The notes beneath the pieces were generated by a model, which made no database searches, was not told the origin of the DNA, and saw only the letters and a program-made list of their open reading frames with translations. Source: Aggregatibacter kilianii (GTDB lineage Bacteria > Pseudomonadota > Gammaproteobacteria > Enterobacterales > Pasteurellaceae). From it: 64,000 nt of DNA. Below are positions 1 to 8,356 of the stretch, piece after piece. Position 1 is the first letter of the stretch. Every line of letters begins with the position of its first letter. Location of the stretch: assembly GCF_003129965.1 (NCBI RefSeq), contig NZ_NRCJ01000003.1:1-64000 (forward strand). The letters are read 5' to 3'. A program made the translations under genes and the position numbers.

Positions 1-68
1 AGGTTTGAAACGGCTTACGCCGTTTGTGCCTTATATCTCCGCCCTGAAGGACGGAGTTTTACGGCACG
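1..68. other. Tandem small hairpins at left edge, possible insertion-sequence end
   Basis: Two short hairpins follow each other. The first is a perfect 6-bp stem with a four-base loop at 9-24 (AACGGC/GCCGTT). The second is at 37-56 (CTCCG/CGGAG with an inner CCT/AGG). The second is followed by a T-run and resembles the subterminal palindromes at the ends of IS200/IS605-type elements. No transposase is visible, because the window starts here. It could equally be the terminator of an upstream gene. Confidence 0.3.
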
Positions 69-86
69 TTGGATAAAAGAAAATAT

Positions 87-539
87 ATGGTAATAAAATT
101 AGTACCTGAAAAAGTAGATTTTTTAGTATCGACCACTGATCTTAAAGTTATTTATACAGAGTCAAATGGGGTTAAACTATATGTAGATGTTCAGACGTAT
201 GATGATTTTGAGGTAAATAATTATCGAAAATTGGAGGTTCATTTTAGTGTGGTTGCAGAGGTTAAATGTACAACCTTAAATTTTTTTGAAAATCATTATA
301 ATGATTTTCAAATTGAAAATTTTAATGAAAGAGTTAGGGAAATAGATTTTTGGAAGGAAAATAAATACCATCCTGATCCTCTTTTTTATCAAGTTGCAGA
401 CTCAGGAGTTTTGAATAAAAAGGGTAAGATATTTGACCCCAATAATAAACTTGGCTTAAAACATTATCTGATTATTGGTTATGATAGTTATGTGGAGGTA
501 ATAGCCTCAAGATATCAAAGTGCTTTTTTGGATAATTAA
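87..539 (+). CDS. Hypothetical protein, probable polymorphic-toxin immunity protein
   Basis: An acidic soluble protein of about 150 residues with no signal peptide or membrane segment. I do not recognise a named family with certainty. The aromatic-rich C-terminal half (FYQVADS near residue 100; HYLIIGYDSYVEV near 130) looks like small immunity proteins found downstream of Rhs or CDI toxins, and the neighbours (a SUKH-like pseudogene, a second candidate immunity gene, an Rhs core fragment) support that. ATG at 87 is chosen; an in-frame TTG at 69 would add six residues. Base composition is much more AT-rich than the core genes to the right, typical of exchanged toxin tips. Its cognate toxin is not in the window and may lie to the left. 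Confidence 0.5.
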   Translation: MVIKLVPEKVDFLVSTTDLKVIYTESNGVKLYVDVQTYDDFEVNNYRKLEVHFSVVAEVKCTTLNFFENHYNDFQIENFNERVREIDFWKENKYHPDPLFYQVADSGVLNKKGKIFDPNNKLGLKHYLIIGYDSYVEVIASRYQSAFLDN

Positions 540-605
540 TAAGGCTGTATTAGGCTAGCATAACTGCTAATTTAATATGACCTCTAAATTAATTATAGGT
601 GACAT

Positions 606-1018
606 ATGTTGAATCAAAAAGTTATTTCTTTTTTAAAAGAAAAAAATTGGTGGTATCAAGATGAAAGCGTTGATTATCGAGATGCATTGTCTAAACTTGG
701 TGTAGATATGAATAGCGATTTTATTCAGTTTTATTTACATGCCGAAGATGGAGCAACTTTTTATAGCCGTGGGAAAGAAATATACCAGCTGGGATGGTTT
801 CTTATTAATACAAATTTATTGCGGAATCTATACTCAATTAATAAATTGTTAGATTTATCAGAGGATTATATTCCATTGGATAACTTTGAAGGTGAAAATG
901 GTTTTTTTATAATGATAAAACTGCTGAAGTCTTTCATTTTAAACTAAGTGAATAAGATAAGGTTATTGGAAAATGGTCAAGCTTTTCTAAATTTATTGAA
1001 TGGTATTTTGATATATAA
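606..1018 (+). pseudogene. SUKH/SMI1-KNR4-like immunity protein, frameshifted
   Basis: The open frame gives 113 residues that fit a SUKH-type (SMI1/KNR4) immunity protein: an EDG-type motif, then YIPLDNFEGENGFF around residues 88-101. After the run of seven T at 902-908 the frame is lost. In the -1 frame the expected continuation appears (FFYNDKTAEVFHFKLSE), then a stop at 953-955, then residues ending WSSFSKFIEWYF and a stop at 1016-1018, which is a typical SUKH C-terminus. One homopolymer slip plus one nonsense change therefore separate this from an intact gene of about 136 codons. I call it a pseudogene; a sequencing error could explain the slip but not also the stop. Confidence 0.55.
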
Positions 1019-1170
1019 TCATCAATGATATTTGGGTGTTGCATTTTATTGGAGTGTAGTGGATTTTTTATTGATCTAAGTTAAAAATGAGCTAGAGACT
1101 GACGCTGTTTTAATTTCAAAATTAGAATGGCTCGGTATATATATTTGAAAAAATGGTCTAACTTTTGATG

Positions 1171-1200
1171 GCACATGTTTCTAACATGTGCTGTTATTTT
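1171..1200 (+). terminator. Rho-independent-type hairpin
   Basis: Perfect 9-bp stem GCACATGTT/AACATGTGC with a three-base loop at 1171-1191, followed by a T-rich stretch. It closes the upstream immunity-type gene region. The rest of 1019-1315 is AT-rich with no convincing gene. Confidence 0.6.
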
Positions 1201-1315
1201 ATCTGGTTATTATAATTTAAGAGTTAAAGGATATTAAAATTTAAGATGGAGTATGAAACAACATTAAGACAAAAATTAAATCAAAAACAAAGTAAATATA
1301 GTTAGGGGCGGGTTT

Positions 1316-1930
1316 ATGAATTTAGAAAATATATTGCCAGATTTAGTGAAATGTTTTTATTTGAGCGAACCGATAGATGGCGAGTTAGAATATTCAGAAA
1401 TGCCGTTAAAAGTTAATGCTGAGGATATTTCTGGTCAATTGTTGGAGTACTATCAACATCTTTCTTTTGAAGGCGATTGTTATTTTGGCGATCAACTTTT
1501 TGGTATGATACTCTTTCCTGCGCTATCAGAAAGTACTGAACCAGAGGCATGGGCATTGCAAGCTAATGAAAGATTTCAAAATCGTGATTATATTATTTTT
1601 GCTGCTACGATTTCGGATGATATTATTTTTTGTGATATTAGAGATGAAAAAAATCCTGTATATGGTCTCATTTCAGGAGACGATAAAGCTATTAAATTAA
1701 GTGATTCCTTATTTGATTTTTTAGTTTTTTATACTAAGTTAACAAAATTACAAGTCATTGAATTTAAAAAAGAGATATATGCCAATAAAAATCTTGATTA
1801 CAAGAAGGATTTTATAGAAAGAGTCTATTCACTGATCAGCAATGATTTTTCTAAAAATGTAGATGGATTGGTTGAATTTATACTTAGCGGAACGTTACAT
1901 TTAATAGATATCAATAAAGAGAGTCATTAA
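1316..1930 (+). CDS. Hypothetical protein, SUKH-like immunity candidate
   Basis: A 204-residue acidic soluble protein. The middle has the general pattern of the SUKH immunity superfamily: FGMILFPAL near residue 63, a NERF segment near 84, a hydrophobic strand with DDIIFCDIRDE near 101-111, and SLFDFLVF near 131. A helical extension of about 60 residues follows. No signal peptide. A ribosome site (GGGGCGGG) lies just before the ATG. It is AT-rich like its left neighbours and is followed within 200 bases by an Rhs core fragment, so an orphan immunity gene of an eroded Rhs locus is the simplest reading. Family assignment is by eye only; another immunity family is possible. Confidence 0.45.
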   Translation: MNLENILPDLVKCFYLSEPIDGELEYSEMPLKVNAEDISGQLLEYYQHLSFEGDCYFGDQLFGMILFPALSESTEPEAWALQANERFQNRDYIIFAATISDDIIFCDIRDEKNPVYGLISGDDKAIKLSDSLFDFLVFYTKLTKLQVIEFKKEIYANKNLDYKKDFIERVYSLISNDFSKNVDGLVEFILSGTLHLIDINKESH

Positions 1931-2116
1931 GTCCGATATGGTGCAGTGTGCCTTTTTATTTTATATCAATTGATTGCGATGCTTTGTGTTATATAAAATT
2001 GTCCTTAAAAAATAAGGAATAACACATAAGAGTGTGGTTAAAATTCAAGATGTTTCTTAATCCAAAAACACTTAGAAAATTCATTACACTTTTATAGTTA
2101 ATTATTAACTATTACA

Positions 2117-3054
2117 ATGACACTTCGACGAGGCGAAACCTTCAGTTTCCACTATGACAAACTGACGCGTCTGACTGAGGTAAGAAATAGTCAGGGGGAT
2201 AGCTATCGTTATGAATATGACAAGGCTGGTCAATTAATCAAAGAGACGGACTTTACGGGAAGAGCAAGACGTTACGCCTATGATATTGCAGGCAGATTAA
2301 TCCGCCGAACTCAAGTTGACGGCAGTGTGTGGAAACCTACGCATATGATGTGGAAGATAAGTTACTTTCCTGTCAGACATGGCTGCCGAAGTATCAAAAA
2401 AATAAGGTCCAAATAATTGGAAAAACACCGGAGAAACTGACCGCACTTTTAGATGATATCAATCTTGAGGGTTATGGACTTGCCCATCAGATGAGCTATT
2501 CTTATACGAAGAAAACAGGACAACTGAGTAAAACCGTCAACACACAATACCTTCCTTTCAATGCGACACACATCACCGAGTTTGAATACGACGAACAACA
2601 TCGCTTGATTGCGGAGATTCAGGATGGTGAACGGGTTGAAGTCGAATTAGATAAATACGGCAGACAAACTGTCCTTCTGTTACCGAACGGCAAATCCGCC
2701 GCTTCGACCGACGCACAAAGTGCGGTCAGAATTTCGCAAGGATTTAACCGGTACGGCGAACTGACGCAATTCCAAGTTAACGACCACAACCCGCTGACAC
2801 TCGGCTACGACAAACTGGGCAGACAAACCAGAAAACAGAACCAAAACGGTTTTATCCTTGCCGAACACTTCTCACCATCAGGCTTACTGCAAGCGCAAGG
2901 CGGTGGTTGGCATAATAACCTGACTGAAGAGCAACTCGATAACTACCAACCGAATCACACCTACCCGATAGCGGGCACCCAAATCAGCCGTAAATGGCAA
3001 TATGACAAGGCGTTTAATCTGATGCACACACAGGATAGTAGAGTCATAGAGTAG
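2117..3054 (+). pseudogene. Rhs-family core fragment (YD repeats), truncated and frameshifted
   Basis: The translation is a run of YD repeats of the Rhs/YD shell that encloses polymorphic toxins (YEYDKAGQLIKETD, YAYDIAGRLIRRTQ, FEYDEQHRLIAE, LGYDKLGRQTRK). The frame breaks near 2330: the first frame reads DGSVW and the second resumes ETYAYDVEDK, as if one G of a TGGGAA run had been lost. There is no Rhs N-terminus, the fragment begins right after a stop codon, and it ends at SRVIE without the conserved core end (DPxG-type) or a toxin tip. It contains Hin-type uptake signals (about 2440 and 2716), unlike the AT-rich genes to the left. A remnant left by Rhs recombination, not a functional toxin. 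Confidence 0.85.
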
Positions 3055-3151
3055 CTTTTCGTCTTTAAACTACAAAAAATCCTTCCGTTACTACATTACT
3101 TGCCAAAACAATAAATAACCGGTCATAGTTAAACTTAATGTTTGTTCTTAA

Positions 3152-3544
3152 TTATTTTGTGGAGTTAAAATAATTTGAAGATGATGGGGTAAATAGAAGA
3201 ATTGCAATAATTCCGTTATATAGCAACTTTACTACAATAGCCTTCATTTCAAATTCGCCTAGTAAAGTAATGCTTATGTCAAATATAGCAATAAGGATAA
3301 ATAGGATTCTTGCCCATTTTTTGCCGGCGAATATGCCTACAGAAGCAATCCCCGGCAGCATGACTAATATTATATAGACGATAGCGGATAACAACGGTGG
3401 CAAAAACGGTATGCTTTCTGAGATTGTAGAAAAAAACTCTCCAGGGGGCGTATAAATGGTGTGTGCTACAAAGACAAATATACTTAACAGCGCTACTACA
3501 GTATAGATACCTCCTGCTATATTAACAGACCAAGGTGATTTCAT
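3152..3544 (-). CDS. Small membrane protein, hypothetical
   Basis: About 130 residues with four predicted membrane helices (near residues 8-30, 45-68, 74-92 and 100-120) and no family I recognise. The start MKSPWS is chosen because AGGAGG sits seven bases upstream; a longer frame extends upstream without a ribosome site. It lies 28 bases downstream of the zinc-ribbon membrane gene on the same strand, so the two are probably co-transcribed. Function unknown. Confidence 0.6.
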   Translation of the reverse strand: MKSPWSVNIAGGIYTVVALLSIFVFVAHTIYTPPGEFFSTISESIPFLPPLLSAIVYIILVMLPGIASVGIFAGKKWARILFILIAIFDISITLLGEFEMKAIVVKLLYNGIIAILLFTPSSSNYFNSTK

Positions 3545-3572
3545 GAGACCTCCTGAAGAGTTGATTGATAAG

Positions 3573-3878
3573 TTATTCGTCTTTCTCAAAAGAGATCTGT
3601 TTTGAGCTGTAAATTAGAAGTGGCATATAAGAAATAATGATAAATGATATCAGCCCTATATTCATTTCAGGACCAACAAGGCTGATGTAAACCGCAAGAA
3701 GTGGAATCATGACAACCAACCAGAGCAAAAAAGCCAGTAATGTCTTTTTCACAGGACCTTTACGAAGTTTTATTTTTTTGTTGCAGTGCGGACAAGATTT
3801 TATCCCCATAAAACCTTTAAATGCAGTCCCTTTTATGGATTGGTTGCAATGTGGGCAAGGTAAAGTTTGAGTTAGCAT
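3573..3878 (-). CDS. Zinc-ribbon plus two-helix membrane protein, hypothetical
   Basis: 101 residues. The N-terminus has two CPHC motifs (residues 8-11 and 29-32) forming a four-cysteine zinc ribbon that would face the cytoplasm. Two membrane helices follow (about 48-68 and 75-95), then a short charged tail. It probably heads a two-gene transcript with the downstream membrane protein. Similar zinc-ribbon/membrane proteins are common in Pasteurellaceae without a known role. No partner or substrate can be inferred. Confidence 0.6.
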   Translation of the reverse strand: MLTQTLPCPHCNQSIKGTAFKGFMGIKSCPHCNKKIKLRKGPVKKTLLAFLLWLVVMIPLLAVYISLVGPEMNIGLISFIIISYMPLLIYSSKQISFEKDE

Positions 3879-4290
3879 TTAAGTTTTCTCCTATGTATGT
3901 AGTTTGCTTTTATTCTAATCACTTGGCTGAAAAAAACAATAAATGTATTAAGTGCTTTGAATCCTTCTGATTTTATAAAGTGCTAGAAAACTCAACTGCA
4001 CTTTAATTGCTATAAAAAGGTTATACGCATCCTGAGTAAATCAGTATATAATCTGCACCCGTGCTTATTGCTTCGTTATGATTGTGTATGTTCAAGATGT
4101 GGTGCAGATAGACTGGTATCCAAGGATTTCAATCGCTGAGATTCTTAGGTCGAGTCTATTCACATACACTTCTTTCTCGTTGAGTTTAATTATTGTGTAA
4201 CGAATGCGAGCATCCATACTGTAATCAATTTTGAGGCTATGTAGTTAGCAAATAGAGAGTAATTGCTGATATTCATTTAAGGAACAAAGA
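3879..4290. other. Gene-free interval upstream of lipoprotein gene
   Basis: About 410 bases with no convincing reading frame. It must hold the divergent promoters of the zinc-ribbon gene (left) and the lipoprotein gene (right). A partial uptake-signal-like TGCACTTTAA lies near 3999. One frame at about 4079-4135 reads CVCSRCGADRLVSKDFNR and stops, possibly decayed mobile-element coding sequence; I could not assign it. Confidence 0.4.
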
Positions 4291-5025
4291 ATGAGAATGT
4301 TATTTAAACTATTTTTATGTATGAGTGTGATTTTCTTGTCTGCCTGTAGTTCAAAAACCTCTTCAGGGGATGAGAAAATTATGGCCGTAGTCACCGCACC
4401 AAATGGTAATCTTTACGTGTTGACAGAAACACTTGATTATGAGTTTCCAAAATCTAAGGGCAAAGATATTAAGTTGTTTTTTGAATTATCCCCGGTGTTT
4501 GCTGAGATCGGACAGCCGATTAGTGCACGTATGTGGGTAAAGGAGCGTAGCGTCGATTTTTCATTTAATGACGCCATATTAAGTGTTTATAAAGAAGAGA
4601 ATCAAAAATTTTCCAGAAAAGATACGGCAGAAATTAAGGGTTTCTATGCTAAAAATAATAAAGCCAAACAGCTTTTAAAACAGCTTGAAAGAATGGTTAA
4701 GAAGGATCGTTCAATGAAGTTAGTCGTTGAGCATGAAACTAATGAAAAAAATATTGTAGACTATACATTTAACGTGAATAAGAAAGGAGATGATAAAATT
4801 AGAGGTCGAGTTGTAACACTTGCTAATCGAAAGGATATTATCAAAGAATATCAATCTTTTCCCGGTAATTTTAAAGAATATAGAATTAATATCTTTTATG
4901 AGCCAAGCATAGTTGGAAATCGATTGTTTGGTGCTCAAGTCGAAAAAGAGAAATTAACTTCCGGTGAGGCTATTGTGTTAAGAGGTTGGAGACGTATTAT
5001 TCCAATGAACGTTAATGTAAGATGA
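4291..5025 (+). CDS. Putative lipoprotein, hypothetical
   Basis: A 244-residue protein with a lipoprotein signal: positive start (MRMLFK), hydrophobic stretch, and lipobox LSAC with Cys at residue 19, so probably lipid-anchored. The residue after Cys is Ser, which would favour outer-membrane sorting. The mature part is basic, soluble and of no family I recognise. A ribosome site (AAGGAA) precedes the ATG. A hairpin with a T-run just after the stop suggests a single-gene transcript. Proximity to the Rhs remnant hints at an accessory origin but does not show it. Confidence 0.65.
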   Translation: MRMLFKLFLCMSVIFLSACSSKTSSGDEKIMAVVTAPNGNLYVLTETLDYEFPKSKGKDIKLFFELSPVFAEIGQPISARMWVKERSVDFSFNDAILSVYKEENQKFSRKDTAEIKGFYAKNNKAKQLLKQLERMVKKDRSMKLVVEHETNEKNIVDYTFNVNKKGDDKIRGRVVTLANRKDIIKEYQSFPGNFKEYRINIFYEPSIVGNRLFGAQVEKEKLTSGEAIVLRGWRRIIPMNVNVR

Positions 5026-5045
5026 TTTTATAATTCGTCACTAGT

Positions 5046-5090
5046 GGGGCTGATTTAGCGTTAATCGCTAACATTGGCCTTTTTTATTTA
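5046..5090 (+). terminator. Terminator of the lipoprotein gene
   Basis: Inner stem TTAGCG/CGCTAA (5055-5060 and 5066-5071), outer GGC/GCC, then a run of T from 5080. Confidence 0.6.
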
Positions 5091-5128
5091 TATAATTTGG
5101 GATATGGAGACATATCAAATTCCGGACA

Positions 5129-5151
5129 CAAAAAAAGCCGCTTATGCGACT
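5129..5151 (-). terminator. Terminator of the Gly-Cys-Leu tRNA operon
   Basis: Read on the minus strand: stem AGTCGC/GCGGCT (one G-U pair) with an ATAA loop, followed by seven T, 25 bases past the tRNA-Leu CCA end. Confidence 0.65.
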
Positions 5152-5175
5152 ATCTTTTTTTTATGAGGTTTTAAA

Positions 5176-5262
5176 TGGTGCCCGAGGCCAGACTTGAACT
5201 GGCACGCCTCGAAAGGCGAGGGATTTTAAATCCCTTGTGTCTACCGATTCCACCACTCGGGC
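5176..5262 (-). tRNA. leuZ: tRNA-Leu (UAA)
   Basis: An 87-nt class II tRNA with encoded CCA. The acceptor GCCCGAG pairs with CTCGGGC, the long variable arm is present, and the seven-base anticodon loop TTTAAAA gives anticodon TAA. Last gene of a three-tRNA operon with the same order as the E. coli glyW-cysT-leuZ operon. Confidence 0.97.
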
Positions 5263-5292
5263 TGAGTGATTTGCTAACTGCATGGGGTGTTA

Positions 5293-5366
5293 TGGAGGCG
5301 TGTCCCGGAGTCGAACCGAGCTACATGGATTTGCAATCCAGTGCATAACCGCTTTGCTAACACGCC
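5293..5366 (-). tRNA. cysT: tRNA-Cys (GCA)
   Basis: A 74-nt cloverleaf with encoded CCA. The acceptor GGCGTGT pairs with ACACGCC and the anticodon loop TTGCAAA gives GCA. Middle gene of the tRNA operon, 30 bases before tRNA-Leu. Confidence 0.97.
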
Positions 5367-5373
5367 GTGATTT

Positions 5374-5449
<76 letters not shown>

Positions 5450-5469
5450 GTTTGCTGTTAGTGCGGTGC

Positions 5470-5497
5470 ATTTTACTGACTTATCTAAAACTGTCAA
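5470..5497 (-). promoter_or_regulatory. Sigma-70 promoter of the tRNA operon
   Basis: On the minus strand a consensus -35 TTGACA (5492-5497), a 16-base spacer and -10 TAAAAT (5470-5475), about 20 bases upstream of tRNA-Gly. Confidence 0.8.
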
Positions 5498-5690
5498 TAA
5501 ACAATTCAAAAAATCAGTGAGTTTGTTGAAAAAAAATGCAAAAGCGCAAAGAAATCCTGAATTTAATTTTAGTTTGTGCAATCAACGGGTTATAAAATTT
5601 CCTTTTATAGAATGGCACTTTGTGCCAAAATGAAGCACATTTTTTATTAAAAAGTGCGGTATAAAAATATTTTATTTTCGCGGAGGATTT

Positions 5691-6800
5691 ATGACACAAG
5701 AATATGCGATTGACACCTTATTAGCCCAAGCAGGAAATCGCACCGACGAGCGCACAGGCGCCGTTTCCACCCCAATTTTCCTTTCTACCGCTTACGGTCA
5801 CCACGGTATTGGTGAAAGTACCGGTTTTGACTATACCCGAACCAAAAACCCAACCCGTGCCGTGCTAGAAGAAACCATTGCACGGTTAGAAAAAGGCGAG
5901 CGCGGATTTGCCTGCTCCTCGGGGATGGCGGCAATCCAATTATTGATGTCATTATTTACTTCTCCTGATGAATGGATCGTTTCCAGCGATGTTTATGGCG
6001 GGACTTATCGTTTGTTGGATTTCGCTTACAAAAATACCCACGGCGTTAAACCGGTTTATGTGAACACCGCCTCCGTACAAGACATTGAAGCGGCGATTAC
6101 GCCGAATACCAAAGCGATTTTTATTGAAACGCCATCTAATCCGCTAATGGAAGAATGCGACGTGGATGCCATTGCAAAAGTCGCCAAACGCCACAATTTA
6201 TTACTTATCGTGGATAATACGTTTTTAACGCCCGTCTTGTTCCGCCCGATGGAACATGGTGCGGACATCGTCATTCATAGCGGTACCAAATATATTGCGG
6301 GGCACAACGACGTTTTAGTCGGTTTAATCGTGGCGAAAGGGCAGGAACTTTGTGATCGTCTATTTTATATTCAAAATGGCGCCGGTCCGGTGTTGTCGCC
6401 GTTTGATTCTTGGTTAACCGTTCGTGGTATGAAAACCTTGGCGCTACGTATGCAACGTCATCAGGAAAATGCTAAAGCGATTGCAGAGTTTTTGCACCGA
6501 CAACCGCAGGTAAAAGATGTGTTGTACCCAAATAAAGGCGGAATGTTGTCTTTCCGTTTACAAGATGAAAACTGGGTTAATCCTTTCTTAAAAGCGATTA
6601 AGCTCATTACCTTTGCCGAAAGCCTTGGCGGTACGGAAAGTTTTATTACTTACCCGGCAACCCAAACCCACATGGATATCCCCGAAGCGGAGCGCATTGC
6701 GCGTGGGATTACCAATAATCTTCTGCGTTTTTCCGTCGGATTGGAAAATGCCGAAGACATCGAAGCGGATTTAGCGCAGGCATTTGCACAACTTAAATAA
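5691..6800 (+). CDS. metB: Cystathionine gamma-synthase / trans-sulfuration PLP enzyme
   Basis: A 369-residue member of the Cys/Met-metabolism PLP-dependent family (aspartate aminotransferase fold). It should join an activated homoserine to cysteine to make cystathionine for methionine synthesis. Seen: SSGMAA (about 76-81, phosphate binding), VDNTF (174-178, Asp contacting the pyridine ring) and SGTKY with Schiff-base Lys200. The length equals the H. influenzae metB product. A strong GGAGG lies before the ATG. ldhA follows 23 bases downstream and trxA after that, the same order as in H. influenzae. Substrate choice within this family (gamma-synthase versus beta-lyase) cannot be settled from sequence alone. 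No MetJ box seen upstream. Confidence 0.88.
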   Translation: MTQEYAIDTLLAQAGNRTDERTGAVSTPIFLSTAYGHHGIGESTGFDYTRTKNPTRAVLEETIARLEKGERGFACSSGMAAIQLLMSLFTSPDEWIVSSDVYGGTYRLLDFAYKNTHGVKPVYVNTASVQDIEAAITPNTKAIFIETPSNPLMEECDVDAIAKVAKRHNLLLIVDNTFLTPVLFRPMEHGADIVIHSGTKYIAGHNDVLVGLIVAKGQELCDRLFYIQNGAGPVLSPFDSWLTVRGMKTLALRMQRHQENAKAIAEFLHRQPQVKDVLYPNKGGMLSFRLQDENWVNPFLKAIKLITFAESLGGTESFITYPATQTHMDIPEAERIARGITNNLLRFSVGLENAEDIEADLAQAFAQLK

Positions 6801-6823
6801 ACGTCATGTATTCGGAGGGCAAA

Positions 6824-7819
6824 ATGAAAGTTGCGGTATATAGCACGAAAAGTTACGACCGAAAATATTTAGAATTAATTGATGCTAAGTATGGTTTGGA
6901 TCTGGAATTTTACGATTTTATGCTCAGTGAACGCACCGCCAAAATGGCGGAACATTGTGAAGCCGTGTGTATTTTCGTGAATGATGACGGCAGTCGAAAA
7001 GTATTGGAAAAACTCGCCGCACTTGGGGTGAAAATCATTGCTTTACGTTGTGCCGGGTTTAACAACGTCGATTTAAAAGCGGCGCAGGAACTGGGACTGA
7101 CCGTAGTTCGCGTGCCGGCATATTCGCCGGAAGCGGTGGCGGAACATACGGTGGGCTTGATGATGACTTTAAATCGCCGTATTCATCGTGCTTATCAGCG
7201 TACCCGTGAAGCTAATTTTTCATTGGAAGGCTTGATCGGTTTTAATATGCACGGGCGCACCGTTGGTGTGATTGGTACAGGTAAAATCGGCATTGCCGTC
7301 ATGCGTATTCTGAAAGGCTTCGGTATGCACATTCTGGCGTATGACCCGTTTAAAAATCCCGTAGCGGAAGAGTTAGGCGCAGAATATGTTAGTTTGGACG
7401 AAATTTATAAGCGCTCCCATGTGATTACATTACATTGCCCGGCAACACCGGAAAACTATCATTTATTGAATCACGAAGCTTTTGCCAAAATGAAAGACGG
7501 CGTGATGATTATCAACACCAGTCGCGGTACGCTAATTGATACCAAAGCCGCAATTGATGCGCTAAAACAACGTAAAATCGGTGCGTTGGGCATGGATGTG
7601 TATGAAAATGAAAGAGATTTATTCTTTGAAGACAAATCTAACGAAGTGATTCAGGATGACGTGTTCCGCCGTTTGTCTTCTTGCCACAACGTATTATTAA
7701 CGGGGCACCAAGCCTTCTTGACGGAAGAAGCGCTGACCAGCATTGCCGATGTGACCTTATCAAATATTTATGCGGTCAGCAAAGGCAAGACTTGCGACAA
7801 TGTGGTTTTGCCTTCTTAG
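6824..7819 (+). CDS. ldhA: D-lactate dehydrogenase, fermentative (D-2-hydroxyacid dehydrogenase family)
   Basis: A 331-residue NAD-dependent enzyme reducing pyruvate to D-lactate in mixed-acid fermentation. Seen: Rossmann motif GTGKIG (about 152-157), RCAGF with the substrate-binding region near residue 76, INTSRG with the catalytic Arg region near 233, and the catalytic His in TGHQAF near 295. The ATG at 6824 is chosen because GGAGG lies seven bases upstream; an in-frame ATG at 6806 would place that ribosome site inside the gene. It is 23 bases after metB and probably in the same transcript. A related 2-hydroxyacid specificity is possible but the family match is close. Confidence 0.88.
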   Translation: MKVAVYSTKSYDRKYLELIDAKYGLDLEFYDFMLSERTAKMAEHCEAVCIFVNDDGSRKVLEKLAALGVKIIALRCAGFNNVDLKAAQELGLTVVRVPAYSPEAVAEHTVGLMMTLNRRIHRAYQRTREANFSLEGLIGFNMHGRTVGVIGTGKIGIAVMRILKGFGMHILAYDPFKNPVAEELGAEYVSLDEIYKRSHVITLHCPATPENYHLLNHEAFAKMKDGVMIINTSRGTLIDTKAAIDALKQRKIGALGMDVYENERDLFFEDKSNEVIQDDVFRRLSSCHNVLLTGHQAFLTEEALTSIADVTLSNIYAVSKGKTCDNVVLPS

Positions 7820-7861
7820 CTTTTAGCAATTAAACTAATTTGTGCCATTCGCGTAGTGCTG

Positions 7862-7870
7862 TGCTATTAT
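7862..7870 (+). promoter_or_regulatory. Extended -10 promoter for trxA
   Basis: TGC followed directly by TATTAT (7865-7870), an extended -10 element, 45 bases before the trxA start. A TTGTGC at 7840 is too far (19-base spacer) to be an ideal -35. Confidence 0.5.
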
Positions 7871-7914
7871 GCGCGAACACTTAAGCAGTAATAGTAAACA
7901 AGTAAGGAAAGAAA

Positions 7915-8238
7915 ATGAGCGAAGTATTACATTCCAGCGACGCAACGTTCGTTGCAGACGTATTAAATTCAGAAGTCCCGGTATTATTAGATTTTTGGGC
8001 GCCATGGTGCGGACCGTGCAAGATGATTGCCCCGATTCTTGATGATTTAGCGGCAGAGTTCGACGGTAAAGTAAAAATTGTGAAAATCAATATCGACGAC
8101 AACCAAGCTACTCCGGCACAATTCGGCGTGCGTAGCATCCCAACATTACTGTTGTTTAAAGACGGTAAGCCGGTAGCGACACAAGTGGGTGCCTTACCAA
8201 AAAATCAATTAGCTGCGTTTATCAATCAAAATATCTAA
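7915..8238 (+). CDS. trxA: Thioredoxin 1
   Basis: A 107-residue cytoplasmic disulfide reductase that passes electrons from thioredoxin reductase to ribonucleotide reductase, methionine sulfoxide reductase and, through the membrane protein DsbD (encoded at 13.6 kb), to the periplasm. Seen: the WCGPC active site at residues 31-35, the cis-Pro in RSIPTL near 76, and the buried Asp near 26. Length and motifs are those of TrxA. A ribosome site (AAGGAAAG) precedes the ATG. It has its own promoter and a strong terminator. Confidence 0.97.
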   Translation: MSEVLHSSDATFVADVLNSEVPVLLDFWAPWCGPCKMIAPILDDLAAEFDGKVKIVKINIDDNQATPAQFGVRSIPTLLLFKDGKPVATQVGALPKNQLAAFINQNI

Positions 8239-8251
8239 TTGTTAAATAAGT

Positions 8252-8284
8252 AAAAAACGCCAAGCATTTCGCTTGGCGTTTTTG
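8252..8284 (+). terminator. Terminator of trxA
   Basis: 10-bp perfect stem AACGCCAAGC/GCTTGGCGTT with a five-base loop, then five T. Confidence 0.85.
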
Positions 8285-8297
8285 TATTACGCGATCT

Positions 8298-8356
8298 AAA
8301 AGTGCGGTCATTTTTCGAGGCGTTTTTAAAACGCCAGGAAAATATACCGCACTTTT
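8298..8356. terminator. Inverted uptake-signal pair between trxA and rluC
   Basis: AAGTGCGGT at 8300-8308 faces ACCGCACTT at 8346-8354, with a second stem (GGCGTTTT/AAAACGCC) inside. Read on the minus strand it ends rluC; its left arm ends in a T-rich tract in both directions. Confidence 0.65.

Noticed and set aside
1245-1304. Small reading frame MEYETTLRQKLNQKQ... before the third immunity-type gene
   Set aside because: About 19 codons, no ribosome site, low complexity; more likely chance in AT-rich DNA or a remnant of a toxin end.
4079-4150. Frame reading C-V-C-S-R-C-G-A-D in the gap before the lipoprotein gene, as a transposase zinc-finger remnant
   Set aside because: Only about 20 residues before a stop, no other transposase motif in any frame nearby, and the motif alone is too weak.
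8298-8356. USS inverted pairs as a novel repeat family
   Set aside because: They are the well-known Hin-type DNA uptake sequence arranged as terminators; listed where they close genes.
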